64,000 nucleotides of DNA from Ktedonosporobacter rubrisoli (GCF_004208415.1 NZ_CP035758.1:8494001-8558000), one strand, 5' to 3'. Counted from the first letter of the stretch, positions 49,950 to 58,560 are shown. The notes: generated by a model from the sequence alone, not told the origin. Numbers and translations are program-made.

Positions 49950-51032
49950 ATGGTACTACCTCCTCTCAACCTCTTCGAGTATGAAAAACAGGCACAAGAG
50001 CATCTGGACACAGCGGTGTGGGATCATTATCAAGGTGGCAGTGATGATGAGGTGACGTTACGCGCCTGCCGGGACGCTTTTGCGCAGGTGTGGTTGCGCC
50101 CACGAGCCCTGGTTGATGTCAGTTCTTGTGATCTGCGAACGACAGTGCTGGGCACTCCCATCAGCGTGCCAGTTCTTGTCGCTCCAACGGGAGGGCAAGG
50201 CCTTGCGCATTCCGAAGGCGAATTGGCGACGGTGCGAGGAGCCGGAGCTGCCGGAACTTTGATGGTCGTGGCGATGTTTTCCACACGAAGCCTTGAAGAA
50301 ATCGCTCAGCAAGCCACAGGTCCACGCTGGCTCCAGCTCTATGTTCGTAGCCGAGCGCAGACGCGCCATGTGGTCCAGCGGGCACAAGCTGCAGGCTACC
50401 AGGCACTGGTGCTCACGGTTGACTCTCCGCGTCCTGCTCGATGTGAGCGCGATTGGCGCAACGGCTTTGCTGGTTTTCCCTTTGGCAATTATGACGAGGC
50501 AGAGTTTATCGATCCGCGGGCAACGGAGGGAGACAAGGCGCTTATCCAGGATGCTGTAACCTGGGAGATGCTCGATTGGCTGCGGTCTCTTACCTCCCTT
50601 CCCATTGTCCTGAAGGGAATTCTCACCGCCGAAGATGCTCGGTTTGCCCTGGAACATGGAGTGGCGGGACTGATTGTATCGAATCATGGAGGCCGACGCC
50701 TCGACGGCTCTGTGCCTGCGCTAATGGCCCTTCCCGAAGTGATCGAGGCGGTAGCCGGGCGCTGTGAGGTCTATCTGGATGGAGGCATTCGCCGGGGAAC
50801 CGATGTCTTGAAAGCCTTAGCATTGGGAGCGCGGGCCGTTCTCGTCGGTCGTCCGGTGCTCTGGGGACTCGCAGTCAACGGAGAACAGGGAGTCAGGCAT
50901 GTCCTATCTATTCTCTCGCAGGAATTGGAAACTGCCATGGCCCTGGCCGGCTGTCCTGGTGTGAAACAGATCCATAGCTCATTGGTTCGGCAAAGGGGAA
51001 CCTTTGGGAGCCGGGAACCTGCAAGTCTCTAG
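49950..51032 (+). CDS. FMN-dependent alpha-hydroxy-acid oxidase/dehydrogenase
   Basis: 360 residues from the ATG at 49950 (GGAAGGAAG upstream); the frame is open 126 nt earlier without a site. The FMN-binding TIM barrel carries the family's catalytic set: VLVAPTGGQGLAH, VLTVDSPRPARCERD, Lys222 in IVLKGI, His246 and Arg249 in SNHGGRRLD, and DGGIRRGTD. It oxidises L-lactate, glycolate or a similar 2-hydroxy acid to the keto acid. It stands alone. Confidence 0.9.
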   Translation: MVLPPLNLFEYEKQAQEHLDTAVWDHYQGGSDDEVTLRACRDAFAQVWLRPRALVDVSSCDLRTTVLGTPISVPVLVAPTGGQGLAHSEGELATVRGAGAAGTLMVVAMFSTRSLEEIAQQATGPRWLQLYVRSRAQTRHVVQRAQAAGYQALVLTVDSPRPARCERDWRNGFAGFPFGNYDEAEFIDPRATEGDKALIQDAVTWEMLDWLRSLTSLPIVLKGILTAEDARFALEHGVAGLIVSNHGGRRLDGSVPALMALPEVIEAVAGRCEVYLDGGIRRGTDVLKALALGARAVLVGRPVLWGLAVNGEQGVRHVLSILSQELETAMALAGCPGVKQIHSSLVRQRGTFGSREPASL

Positions 51033-51274
51033 AGGCTGCTAGCTGCCACGCAGTGAGCAGGCAGCTAAGAGCTGCTCTGCTTTCTGTATCATGCACTAAA
51101 GTTCGCCGTTGTGTGCACCCTTTCTTCGCGGGCCTATCTTTATCACCGAGAATGCTCAAGACCCAGAAGGAGCGAGCAATGGATGCGAAGCTTGAGCAGA
51201 AGAAGCTGCCAGGCAAACTGAGCGCGACTGAAGCGAGGGGTTAGGTTGAGGCGTGATGCGCGAAGAGGAGCCTT

Positions 51275-51341
51275 GAGCATGCTTAGAGGCAGAGAGGAAG
51301 GGCGATTTTGCAGCCTCTAAGCTTCTCTCCTTCGAGCATGC
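51275..51341. terminator. Hairpin between converging genes
   Basis: GCTTAGAGGC (51281-51290) pairs with GCCTCTAAGC (51313-51322), flanked by AGCATGCT on both sides, which can extend the stem. It lies in the 51033-51367 gap between genes that converge, which otherwise shows no gene. Confidence 0.5.
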
Positions 51342-51367
51342 TATGGCTTCTATCCCTGCGGAAAAAC

Positions 51368-52363
51368 TTATAGATTGCCGATGATGCGCAGGAGTTGAGC
51401 GTACTCTTTCTGCTCATCTACGACAGGAATCAGGGTCAGATTGAGCTCGCCTATTTCTGTGGCCAGGATCTGGCGGAGCCGCTGCTCTACCGCTGCCGCA
51501 CTTCCCTGCGCCACCAGGGCCGAAATAAGCTCTTCACTGCCGGTTCCATCGGGCCCGAGGGGAATACCAGCGTTGGCAAACAGGCGTATATAATAGGGCA
51601 GGCCTAAATAGTGCTCGATCTGCTGTAACACTGCACGCTGGACCGCCTGCTGATCTTCGCTGAGCGCTACCAGCACACCAGCGATAATGGGCGGAGCCGG
51701 GCGCTGCTGAGACTGAGCACCTTTTTTGAGCGCGGGCAATGCCTTTTCAAGGAGATAGGGAATCGGCGCCAACCAGGGCAGGGCTCCATCGGAGATCTCT
51801 CCCGCCGTTTCAAAGGCCTTCTCGCCAAGGGCCGAAATAATTAAGGGAATGCTGGCTGTAGTCTCCTCGTGATAGTGAACCTGAAAGAATTCTCCCTGAT
51901 ACTCAACCTGCCCTGTTTCAATGGCCGCTCTGAGAACGCTCATGTACTCCCTGGTCTGTGACAGTGGCTTCTTGCCCATAGGCACACCGTACACGTCTTC
52001 GATGAGGACTTTATTGCTGGACCCAATGCCCAGACGCAGACGGCCAGGGGCAACCTGATCAAAGGCGAGCGCCTGTTGCGCCAGTATCAGCGGATGGCGC
52101 GTATAGGTTGGTACAACTCCTACGTTGAAGCGGATTTGTTGGGTCTGCAGCGCAGCGGCGGTAAAGATCGTCGGGGTGTCGAGCGGGCCGATCTGAGGCA
52201 TCCAGATTTGTTGGATGCCAGCCGCCTCCGCCTTTTGAATACTCTCGACTACCTCTTGTACTGTGTATCTGGCCTTGAGGCCGTTTTTGATTGAGATGCC
52301 AACGCGCTCGCGTAGGGGTCGCGTCGTAGCGCTAATCTGGGTAGCAGCTTGCTCTTGAACCAT
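51368..52363 (-). CDS. LLM-class (F420-dependent) oxidoreductase
   Basis: 331 residues from the ATG at 52363 (AAAGGAT upstream). Luciferase-like barrel pieces: EVVESIQKAEAAGIQQIWMPQ, RFNVGVVPTYTRHPLILAQQ, FDQVAPGRLRLGIGSSNKVL and YGVPMGKKPLSQTREYMSVL, then LIISALGEKAFETAGEISDG. These proteins bind F420 or FMN and oxidise or reduce small molecules. It is divergent from a TetR-type gene and shares its operator region, so it is probably the regulator's target. Confidence 0.88.
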   Translation of the reverse strand: MVQEQAATQISATTRPLRERVGISIKNGLKARYTVQEVVESIQKAEAAGIQQIWMPQIGPLDTPTIFTAAALQTQQIRFNVGVVPTYTRHPLILAQQALAFDQVAPGRLRLGIGSSNKVLIEDVYGVPMGKKPLSQTREYMSVLRAAIETGQVEYQGEFFQVHYHEETTASIPLIISALGEKAFETAGEISDGALPWLAPIPYLLEKALPALKKGAQSQQRPAPPIIAGVLVALSEDQQAVQRAVLQQIEHYLGLPYYIRLFANAGIPLGPDGTGSEELISALVAQGSAAAVEQRLRQILATEIGELNLTLIPVVDEQKEYAQLLRIIGNL

Positions 52364-52463
52364 CGTTTTTTTATCCTTTCTCTCACACATGTACAAAAAC
52401 TTCCTGGTTACTCAGCGAGCCCAAAACATGCCGAAGAGGGCCGACGATAACCGTGGTTTATCT

Positions 52464-52537
52464 TATAACGATCGTTATATGTTTTCTATTGTAAGGCTCT
52501 GGCCCTACGATGTCAATGAAATATGTAACGTGTGTTA
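52464..52537. promoter_or_regulatory. TetR-type operator pair in the divergent region
   Basis: A perfect 16-bp palindrome TATAACGATCGTTATA (52464-52479) and, 46 nt on, a second inverted repeat TAAC-gtgt-GTTA (52526-52537) with the same half-site. They sit between the LLM oxidoreductase and the TetR gene and are good candidates for binding sites of that regulator, covering both promoters. Confidence 0.65.
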
Positions 52538-52572
52538 TAATTAATGGCGAAAAAGTTTTGGGAGAGGATTGC

Positions 52573-53172
52573 ATGGCGAAAAGAGGGCCGCGACCAGGCT
52601 TTGACCGCAATGAGGCCTTACGCAAGGCGCTGCTGACGTTTTGGGAAAACGGCTATGAGGGTACGACCATTGCCCAACTCAGGGAGGCGATGGGGGATCT
52701 GTGTGCGCCAAGCGTGTATGCCGCCTTTGGCTCAAAGGATACGCTGTTTCGTGAGGTTGTGGAGCTCTATAATCTGGAGCGTGCGCCTTACTGGCAGCAA
52801 GCTTTTGCTGAGCCGAGTACGCGTGGGGCTATTGAGGCTCTGTTGCGGGGTGCGGCCATCAGCTATACCACGCCGGATCAGCCCAGGGGCTGCTTAATTG
52901 ATCTGGGAACCAAGGGCAGCTCGCCAGGGAATACTGCTATTCAGGACTATTTGCGAGCTTGCCGGCAAGAACATAAGGAGCGCATTAAGAAACGTCTTCA
53001 GCAAGGTATTGCTGCCGGTGAGCTTGATCCGGGCTGCGATGTGGAGGTGCTGGCCAATTTCTATTATGCTGTGTTGCGAGGGCTATCCTCCGAGGCGAAT
53101 GATGGGGCTTCTCGCGAGGCTCTGCTGGCGATCGTGGACACTACTATGAAGGCCTGGCCAGGCTCCAGGTAG
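52573..53172 (+). CDS. TetR-family regulator
   Basis: 199 residues from the ATG at 52573 (GGGAGAGGA upstream). The helix-turn-helix is FWENGYEGTTIAQLREAMG, then SVYAAFGSKDTLFREVV; the C-terminal ligand domain includes GCLIDLGTKGSS and CRQEHKERIKKRLQQG. Likely a repressor of itself and the divergent LLM oxidoreductase through the palindromes between them. The CRISPR array begins about 150 nt downstream. Confidence 0.9.
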   Translation: MAKRGPRPGFDRNEALRKALLTFWENGYEGTTIAQLREAMGDLCAPSVYAAFGSKDTLFREVVELYNLERAPYWQQAFAEPSTRGAIEALLRGAAISYTTPDQPRGCLIDLGTKGSSPGNTAIQDYLRACRQEHKERIKKRLQQGIAAGELDPGCDVEVLANFYYAVLRGLSSEANDGASREALLAIVDTTMKAWPGSR

Positions 53173-53205
53173 GGAGCTGGCTTTTCGCTTATTTAGTGAG
53201 GAGAC

Positions 53206-53263
53206 TCTGGGGCTCGCGCCCCAGGCCCCGGTTAAGGGCAGGGCCCTTAACAATCCCTTTTTT
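53206..53263 (+). repeat. Double-hairpin dispersed repeat, copy B
   Basis: Hairpin CTGGGGC-TCGC-GCCCCAG followed by TTAAGGGC-ag-GGCCCTTAA and a T-run. Lies on the trailer side of the array. Copy C, on the other side, is in inverted orientation, so the T-runs point inward. Confidence 0.85.
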
Positions 53264-53328
53264 ATGAAAGCTAGAAAGCGCTAAAGAGAGTTAGGAAAGC
53301 TCTAGAGCGCAATCCATCCCCAAATGCG

Positions 53329-54399
53329 CTTGTAGTATCCTCAGACCGGATCACGCCTCTGTAACTATTCTTCGAGAACAGCTTTTACTACATTGTAATG
53401 CAACTTGCAGTATCCTCAGACCGGATCACGCCTCTGTAACAACGCCAGATACTTCACATGAGGTCCTAAGCAAGGTTCTTGCAGTATCCTCAGGACGGAT
53501 CACGCCTCTGTAACCTGACTATTGAACAGATAGCTGCCTTGATAGGAAAGCCTTGCAGTATCCTCAGGACGGATCACGCCTCTGTAACGACGAAAGAGCA
53601 GAGCCACCCCTACCAGCGCCAGGAACTTGCAGTATCCTCAGACCGGATCACGCCTCTGTAACAGCACGGTCTGATCCTGGTGGAGAACAAGAACACCCCT
53701 TGCAGTATCCTCAGGACGGATCACGCCTCTGTAACTGCTCTATATTCCGCGCAATGTTCCAGAACCTGTCTACTTGCAGTATCCTCAGACCGGATCAAGC
53801 CTCTGTAACGCCATCCTCTCTATTCTAGCGCCTTTCTCTTTTATGTCTTGCAGTATCCTCAGACCGGATCACGCCTCTGTAACCGAAAGTACAGTGCAGC
53901 TCACGGCTGCACAATGCGAGACTTGCAGTATCCTCAGACCGGATCACGCCTCTGTAACTAGTACAACGGTGGAAGCTCTGTCCAGCTTGTACCCTTGCAG
54001 TATCCTCAGACCGGATCACGCCTCTGTAACCACAATACAAGTTGGTTGACCATACAAGAATCAAGCTTGCAGTATCCTCAGAACGGATCAAGCCTCTGTA
54101 ACCTTAACAACATTAAGCACGAGATGGCTAATATTTCCCTTGCAGTATCCTCAGAACGGATCAAGCCTCTGTAACATGCACTTTCATATACTACTGCCTT
54201 CCTACAGCGGACTCTTGCAGTATCCTCAGAACGGATCAAGCCTCTGTAACGCCATCTCCTGCATGCTACCAGCTCCTTGAAATGGAACTTGCAGTATCCT
54301 CAAGACGGAAGAAGCCTCTGTAACCTAGAGGTGCCTGAGGCGATCTTAATAGCAGGTGTCTTCTTGCAGTATCCTCAAGACGGAAGAAGCCTCTGTTAC
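53329..54399 (-). CRISPR. CRISPR array: 15 repeats of 37 nt, 14 spacers
   Basis: Repeats start at 53329, 53404, 53478, 53552, 53626, 53699, 53773, 53847, 53922, 53994, 54066, 54139, 54214, 54288 and 54363. Spacers are 35-38 nt and all differ. Read on the minus strand a repeat starts GTTACAGAGGC and ends GAGGATACTGCAAG; its ends pair (TTGCAG/CTGTAA). Minus-strand transcription is favoured because a promoter-bearing leader lies at the high-coordinate end and the last repeat at the low end is mutated (CTTGTAG). The repeat core changes in blocks: CGGAAGAAG in the two leader-proximal repeats, AACGGATCAAG in the next three, and CCGG or GACGG with mostly ATCACG further on. No cas gene lies in the window. 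Type cannot be assigned. Confidence 0.93.
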
Positions 54400-54545
54400 C
54401 GGGGCCTGTTGTTGCGCAGGTGGGAATATGTTTATCCCATTTTGCACGCCCAAGACCCTTTCCTGGGCATTGTAGCGCCGTGTGTTCCCAGCCGCTTCCA
54501 CTTTTCAGTATAACATAGAACTGCCAGTTTCGAAAATCGTTTTTT
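54400..54545 (-). promoter_or_regulatory. Leader of the CRISPR array with extended -10 promoter
   Basis: On the minus strand: AACGATTTTCGAAA, CTGGCAG, then TGTTATACT (extended -10; TATACT at 54507-54512) and AAAAGTGGAAG. The -10 is 108 nt from the nearest repeat, and the block matches the leader at 45637-45782. The -35 match is weak (TTTCGA at 17 nt). Confidence 0.65.
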
Positions 54546-54573
54546 GTCCAAAGATAGGTTTTTCCAACTCTCC

Positions 54574-54636
54574 AAAAAAGGGATTGTTAAGGGCCTGCCC
54601 TTAACCGAGGGCCTGGGGCGCGAGCCCCAGCGTACC
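54574..54636 (-). repeat. Double-hairpin dispersed repeat, copy C
   Basis: Minus-strand orientation of copy B: plus strand shows AAAAAAGGGATTG, TTAAGGGC-ct-GCCCTTAA and CTGGGGC-GCGA-GCCCCAG, ending GCGTACC. The GCGA loop is of the stable GNRA type. Together with copy B it brackets the array as inverted repeats. Confidence 0.85.
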
Positions 54637-54742
54637 TCTTCCTGCCCAATAGTAGTGAGGTGGGAAAAACCAGAATGGGAAAGTCCTGGCTATACCCTTG
54701 TGAACCTGGATGATAGCAAGTAAAGAGTGATAGAATAAGATC

Positions 54743-55207
54743 ATGGAAGGATCAAAGAAACCATCTATGGATTACCAGCTCAAGACTTCGTTTGAAGCAG
54801 AGCCTGAATTTGCTGCGTATCTAAACGAGCGGATTAACGAGTTCAATTATCAGCATTCGCCCCCGCACAACCAGGCCAGGGCTGAAGGGGCAATAACGCC
54901 TGTGCGTATTATGGTCGTGGATAGCGCAGGCCAATGGCAGGGCGGTATCTCTGCTGATCTCTATTGGAATTGGCTGGAGCTCAAAGATTTCTGGCTATCA
55001 GAAACGCTACGAGGTCAAGGCCTGGGGAGCTCAGTGCTTGCGCAGATTGAGCAAATTGGCAGAGAACGAGGCGCAAGCAAGGTGTTGTTGACCACTTTCG
55101 AGTTCCAGGCTCGCACTTTCTACGAGCGCCACGGCTACAAAGTCGTCGGGATGATAGAAGATTATCCCCCAGGCTCCAGCTACTACACAATGGTGAAAGT
55201 CCTCTAG
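54743..55207 (+). CDS. GNAT-family N-acetyltransferase
   Basis: 154 residues. Acetyl-CoA-binding motif A reads LSETLRGQGLGSSVLAQIEQ, with R-G-Q-G-L-G for the pyrophosphate; the end has FYERHGYKVVGMIEDYPPG as in the family. The substrate is unknown. The Shine-Dalgarno is weak; a second ATG lies 24 nt downstream. It sits between two direct copies of the double-hairpin repeat, together with the two genes that follow. Confidence 0.87.
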   Translation: MEGSKKPSMDYQLKTSFEAEPEFAAYLNERINEFNYQHSPPHNQARAEGAITPVRIMVVDSAGQWQGGISADLYWNWLELKDFWLSETLRGQGLGSSVLAQIEQIGRERGASKVLLTTFEFQARTFYERHGYKVVGMIEDYPPGSSYYTMVKVL

Positions 55208-55397
55208 AGAGAAAGCTGTCCACACCTAAAAAATGGATGTTCGGCCTGCATCTCTTTTCTGATACAGTACACAGAAAAATTTGTTACTTGCCAGCCGGTA
55301 ATGCTGGATTGACAAGGCTCTTTGCCAGAGCGAAAAACGGCCAAGCAATGCTTCAACATATTTTTAACGAGCGAATCCAGCGGGAGAGATGCAGTGC

Positions 55398-56114
55398 TCA
55401 TACAGTCTCTCTGGATGACTTGAGCCAGGGAGCTTCCGAGATTTCCAGGAGGATATCTGTCACCGCCTTTGGCGCCGTGACCATCGCCATATGATCGGCT
55501 TCGACCTCGTAGAAGTGCCAGCCCTCTGCTCGCACGCGTGCAGCGATCGCGTCAATGGTCAGCTTCCCCTTCACGCGAATTTGCGTACAGTACACAAAGG
55601 TATGAGGGAGCCGAGCCGCTGCAGGATTCTGAATCGTCAGCGGCTGTGTCAGAGGTTTAAAAGGATGGGCTGTGATTCTGGCCGGGGCGCCTGGAGGAGG
55701 CAGCAGCCGCCAGCCATCTCCCTGCTCTCTAACACGCTGTTGCATCCTGGCTCTCAAACCTGGATCGGTCACGTCCCAGGCTGATTGCCCATCCTGGGGA
55801 ATCAAGCCATTCAGGTAGACCAACTGAGCCAGCCGTTCTGGCACTCGTTCCGCCACTGCGGTGATCACGGTTCCTCCATAGCTATGGCCCACAAGGATCA
55901 CTTTGTGCAAGTCCTCATACTCCAGCACGCCGAGGATATCCTGCACATGGGTCTCCAGATCAATCTGTGGCGATGCCAGGTGCACCCGTTCACCCACTCC
56001 GGTGAGCGTGGGCGTAAAGGCCTCGTGTCCGTGCCCTCGTAAGCGTGAAGCCACCTCTCTCCAGATAAAGCCACCCCAGCCGCCCCCCGCGACAAAGACG
56101 TAGGTTGCCATCAT
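55398..56114 (-). CDS. Alpha/beta-hydrolase (esterase)
   Basis: 238 residues. The first strand is TYVFVAGGGWGGFIW, with an oxyanion loop; nucleophile Ser78 lies in GHSYGG and the catalytic His is near residue 208 (EADHMAMV). The layout is that of salicylate-esterase/EstC-type plant-like hydrolases with small ester substrates. AGGAGGAC precedes two ATGs in a row. From 55208 to 55397 there is no gene. Confidence 0.88.
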   Translation of the reverse strand: MMATYVFVAGGGWGGFIWREVASRLRGHGHEAFTPTLTGVGERVHLASPQIDLETHVQDILGVLEYEDLHKVILVGHSYGGTVITAVAERVPERLAQLVYLNGLIPQDGQSAWDVTDPGLRARMQQRVREQGDGWRLLPPPGAPARITAHPFKPLTQPLTIQNPAAARLPHTFVYCTQIRVKGKLTIDAIAARVRAEGWHFYEVEADHMAMVTAPKAVTDILLEISEAPWLKSSRETV

Positions 56115-56260
56115 CTGTCCTCCTGCGTGAGATACTTCTTCTCCATCTAGTATCTTTCGGGGCTGGCCCTTCTGTCAAGGGCGGAGTAGCCAGCATCCCT
56201 TGCGCAAAAGAGGGGAGATTTTCGAACACAAAGTAATTTACCTTGAGAGAGGCTAGAGAA

Positions 56261-57478
56261 TCAATCTCGGGCATCAGTTTTATTTTGCTGATGCGAGGCC
56301 ATATTTCTGGCCGCTTCCCGTAACTCCTCTTTGAGCTCTTTCACAGCCTTGAGTTCTCCATAGCCCGCCGCTTCAAGCTCACGTAGCAATTCATCTCCCC
56401 GCGATAAGCGATGAGGCGAACGCCAATCTACAACATCACGGAAAAACTCGCGGGCTGCTTCCAGGCAAGCCTCAACGTCGTGCAGCATCAAATACGCTTT
56501 GGCGCGATACAGTTGGAGGCGAAAATCCAGCCAGAGATTGCTATCTTGCTGAATCTGGCTCCGCAGCTCGTCATGCAAGGCAAGCGTCTTGCGCGGTTCG
56601 CCAATTCGCAAATAGCCACGGCTGCGCAACTGGAGAATGCTGCTCATTTTATGGACCACAAAATCAGTTCCGTCGCCATAACTGCTGCCAAGGGAAGCGG
56701 CCAGCGACTGAGCGGTAGTTATGGCTCGCTCGAAACGCAGTGCCTCGCCAGCTGCCGCATAGATATGGGCAAGATAAGCATTTGCAAATGCAGCGACATA
56801 TTTGCTGGCTTTAAACGAAAGATCGCGCGCCTCTTCCATGGCTTGCACGGCTTCTTGCTTGCGCCGGGCGCGATTCAATTCCACGGCTAGCTTTTGTAAG
56901 GCATGGACCTGTAATACAGGATCGCCGAGCTGCTGAGAGGTTGCGTACATCGCTTCGAACGTTTCAAGGGCTTGCGCGTATTGGCGGTGCTCAAAATACA
57001 TCAAGCCCTGTAAGGATTGTCCCTGGGCATAGAGACTTAAGAAGCGTGGCTCTAAGCGCGTGGAGGGAGGCGTATAGGTCGAGAAATAGTCAAAGAGGCG
57101 CTGCAAGCTTTGCGCGCTACGCTGAACCTCAGGCAAGGAGGCGGTTCGGCGCATAGCCAAGGTTTGCTTGATGAAGCCTTCGGTGACGTCCAGAGTTTCG
57201 TTATAGAGCTTGACCCCAGCGCCGGGAAGTGAGGCCGGATTGAACGGATCGTACTCGGATAAGCCGAATCTCCACAGCGGGATCTCAAGCAGAGTTGCTA
57301 GCTTGCGTAGTGTCCCTTGATCATCGATCTTTTTGCTGCCATACTCTACATCCTGGACATAGCGCGTGTTGACGCCAACTCCACCATCTTTTTTCGGCCA
57401 CAATTCGGCAAGTTTCGCCTGCGTCATCTTATGGCGTTCGCGGTACTCTTTGATGATCTGTCCGTAATGAAATGCCAT
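56261..57478 (-). CDS. XRE-type regulator with TPR-like C-terminus
   Basis: About 405 residues from the ATG at 57478, where conserved sequence begins; a start 57 nt earlier is possible and neither has a clear Shine-Dalgarno. N-terminal helix-turn-helix (YRERHKMTQAKLAELWPKKD, then RYVQDVEYGSKKI), followed by helical repeats (LFDYFSTY, LQGLMYFEHRQYAQALETFE, HALQKLAVELNRARRKQEAV). Proteins of this plan resemble peptide-sensing regulators of the RNPP kind, but no peptide gene is visible. It lies just upstream of the hydrolase gene on the same strand. Confidence 0.82.
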   Translation of the reverse strand: MAFHYGQIIKEYRERHKMTQAKLAELWPKKDGGVGVNTRYVQDVEYGSKKIDDQGTLRKLATLLEIPLWRFGLSEYDPFNPASLPGAGVKLYNETLDVTEGFIKQTLAMRRTASLPEVQRSAQSLQRLFDYFSTYTPPSTRLEPRFLSLYAQGQSLQGLMYFEHRQYAQALETFEAMYATSQQLGDPVLQVHALQKLAVELNRARRKQEAVQAMEEARDLSFKASKYVAAFANAYLAHIYAAAGEALRFERAITTAQSLAASLGSSYGDGTDFVVHKMSSILQLRSRGYLRIGEPRKTLALHDELRSQIQQDSNLWLDFRLQLYRAKAYLMLHDVEACLEAAREFFRDVVDWRSPHRLSRGDELLRELEAAGYGELKAVKELKEELREAARNMASHQQNKTDARD

Positions 57479-57684
57479 ACTATCTTGCTCTGCACGCACT
57501 TCCAGGTACGTGTCTTCCTTTCCCCTCAAAATCACTACGAGCTGCTATACGACCTGAACAGAGCGTTTACGGCTCTAGTAAAAACAGATACTATATTTGC
57601 AGTTACTGCTAATGTTTATTGTATCACAGCAAATGAGGGAAGAAAATCAGCATAGATGAGAAGACAGGACTTTCCACTTTATCA

Positions 57685-57746
57685 GAAAAGGGATTGTTAA
57701 GGGCGAGCCCTTAACCGAGGGTCTGGGGCGCGAGCCCCAGCGTACC
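57685..57746 (-). repeat. Double-hairpin dispersed repeat, copy D
   Basis: Same orientation as copy C: AAAAGGGATTG, TTAAGGGC-ga-GCCCTTAA, CTGGGGC-GCGA-GCCCCAG, GCGTACC. C and D are direct repeats 3.1 kb apart and enclose the acetyltransferase, hydrolase and XRE-TPR genes. Confidence 0.85.
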
Positions 57747-57815
57747 CTTCACGGCAAGCTCTTGCTGGATATGGGCAAGTTGAGGAGATATCAAGATGAG
57801 AGAATTACACAACTG

Positions 57816-58043
57816 CTATTGCTGATTTTCACCTTGTGATGCCGAAGGCACATCTTCTATCAGCTCTGCCGCCGGTACATTCAAAGCTTCGGCCAGGCGG
57901 GCCAGAGTCTCCGTGGTAATGATTGTAAAAGGATCATGATAGATCCTGCGTAAGGTAGTTGGATCTACGTTGGCTTTGCGTGAGAGCCTGCCCTGAGAGA
58001 GTCCTTTGTCTTGCGCGACTTCTTTCACGCGTAAACGTAACAT
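57816..58043 (-). CDS. Small XRE/Cro-type DNA-binding protein
   Basis: 75 residues, essentially one helix-turn-helix: RVKEVAQDKGLSQGRLSRKA, then TTLRRIYHDP and ETLARLAEALNVPAAELIED. AGAGGC precedes the ATG. A short stand-alone Cro-like regulator, of the kind seen in mobile elements, toxin-antitoxin loci or as stand-alone repressors. A 12-bp palindrome lies 70 nt upstream. Confidence 0.83.
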   Translation of the reverse strand: MLRLRVKEVAQDKGLSQGRLSRKANVDPTTLRRIYHDPFTIITTETLARLAEALNVPAAELIEDVPSASQGENQQ

Positions 58044-58112
58044 TTCTATTGCCTCTTTCCTATAATGTCATTCAGTGTAAAAGAAGTGCGCGGATAAGAA
58101 TAGCTGGTACTC

Positions 58113-58124
58113 TATCGCGCGATA
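58113..58124. promoter_or_regulatory. Palindrome, possible XRE operator
   Basis: TATCGCGCGATA, perfect 12-bp palindrome upstream of the small XRE gene. The remaining part of 58044-58313 shows no other gene. Confidence 0.4.
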
Positions 58125-58313
58125 AAAAGTACGAATTTACTATTGCGTGGATATATTCCAGTGGTTATAATTGAGATATCGATATGAAACGCTAACGGCA
58201 ACAGGTCAACTCTAGTGCGTCCGATAATCGAGCTAGTTCTTTCGTAGCCCTGTTGCGGGTCAAGAAGAAAAGCGGATATTACACTACAATTGATATTGGT
58301 AAGGAAAGTAGAT

Positions 58314-58466
58314 ATGAGGATGAAGAAGTCAGCACCCACCCGAAAGCTACCTGGCGCAGTTTGGAACGCTACCCAGGCCTGCACCTATCGCTTCGTAACC
58401 CCCATTCAATATGCACGCGGCTTGCCTGTAATCCAGGCCGCCCATCAGCATAACGTTTGCGCATAG
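58314..58466 (+). CDS. Small protein of 50 residues, unknown function
   Basis: A reading frame from the ATG at 58314 (or 58320) to TAG at 58466, with AAGGAAAG about 6 nt upstream and a TACAAT at 58285. The protein starts basic (MRMKKSAPTRK) and contains WNATQACTYRF and ends HNVCA, with two cysteines. I do not recognise it. It precedes the small-gene cluster in the same direction by 94 nt. The call rests on the ribosome-binding site and position only. Confidence 0.4.
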   Translation: MRMKKSAPTRKLPGAVWNATQACTYRFVTPIQYARGLPVIQAAHQHNVCA

Positions 58467-58560
58467 AAGCTTACAGGAGATAGCAAAAGCACAACATACG
58501 CGGACAGCATGATTTTGCTCTATCCGCATATTCAATCAGAGAAGAAGTCAGGGAGGATAG

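Noticed and set aside
53206..53263. Plain intrinsic terminator after the TetR gene
   Set aside because: It may also end transcription, but the same element recurs in four copies in both orientations, so a dispersed repeat explains it better.
53479..54091. Reading frames of 60-91 codons across the CRISPR array
   Set aside because: They are translations of the repeats (CSILRPDHASVT-like units), not proteins.
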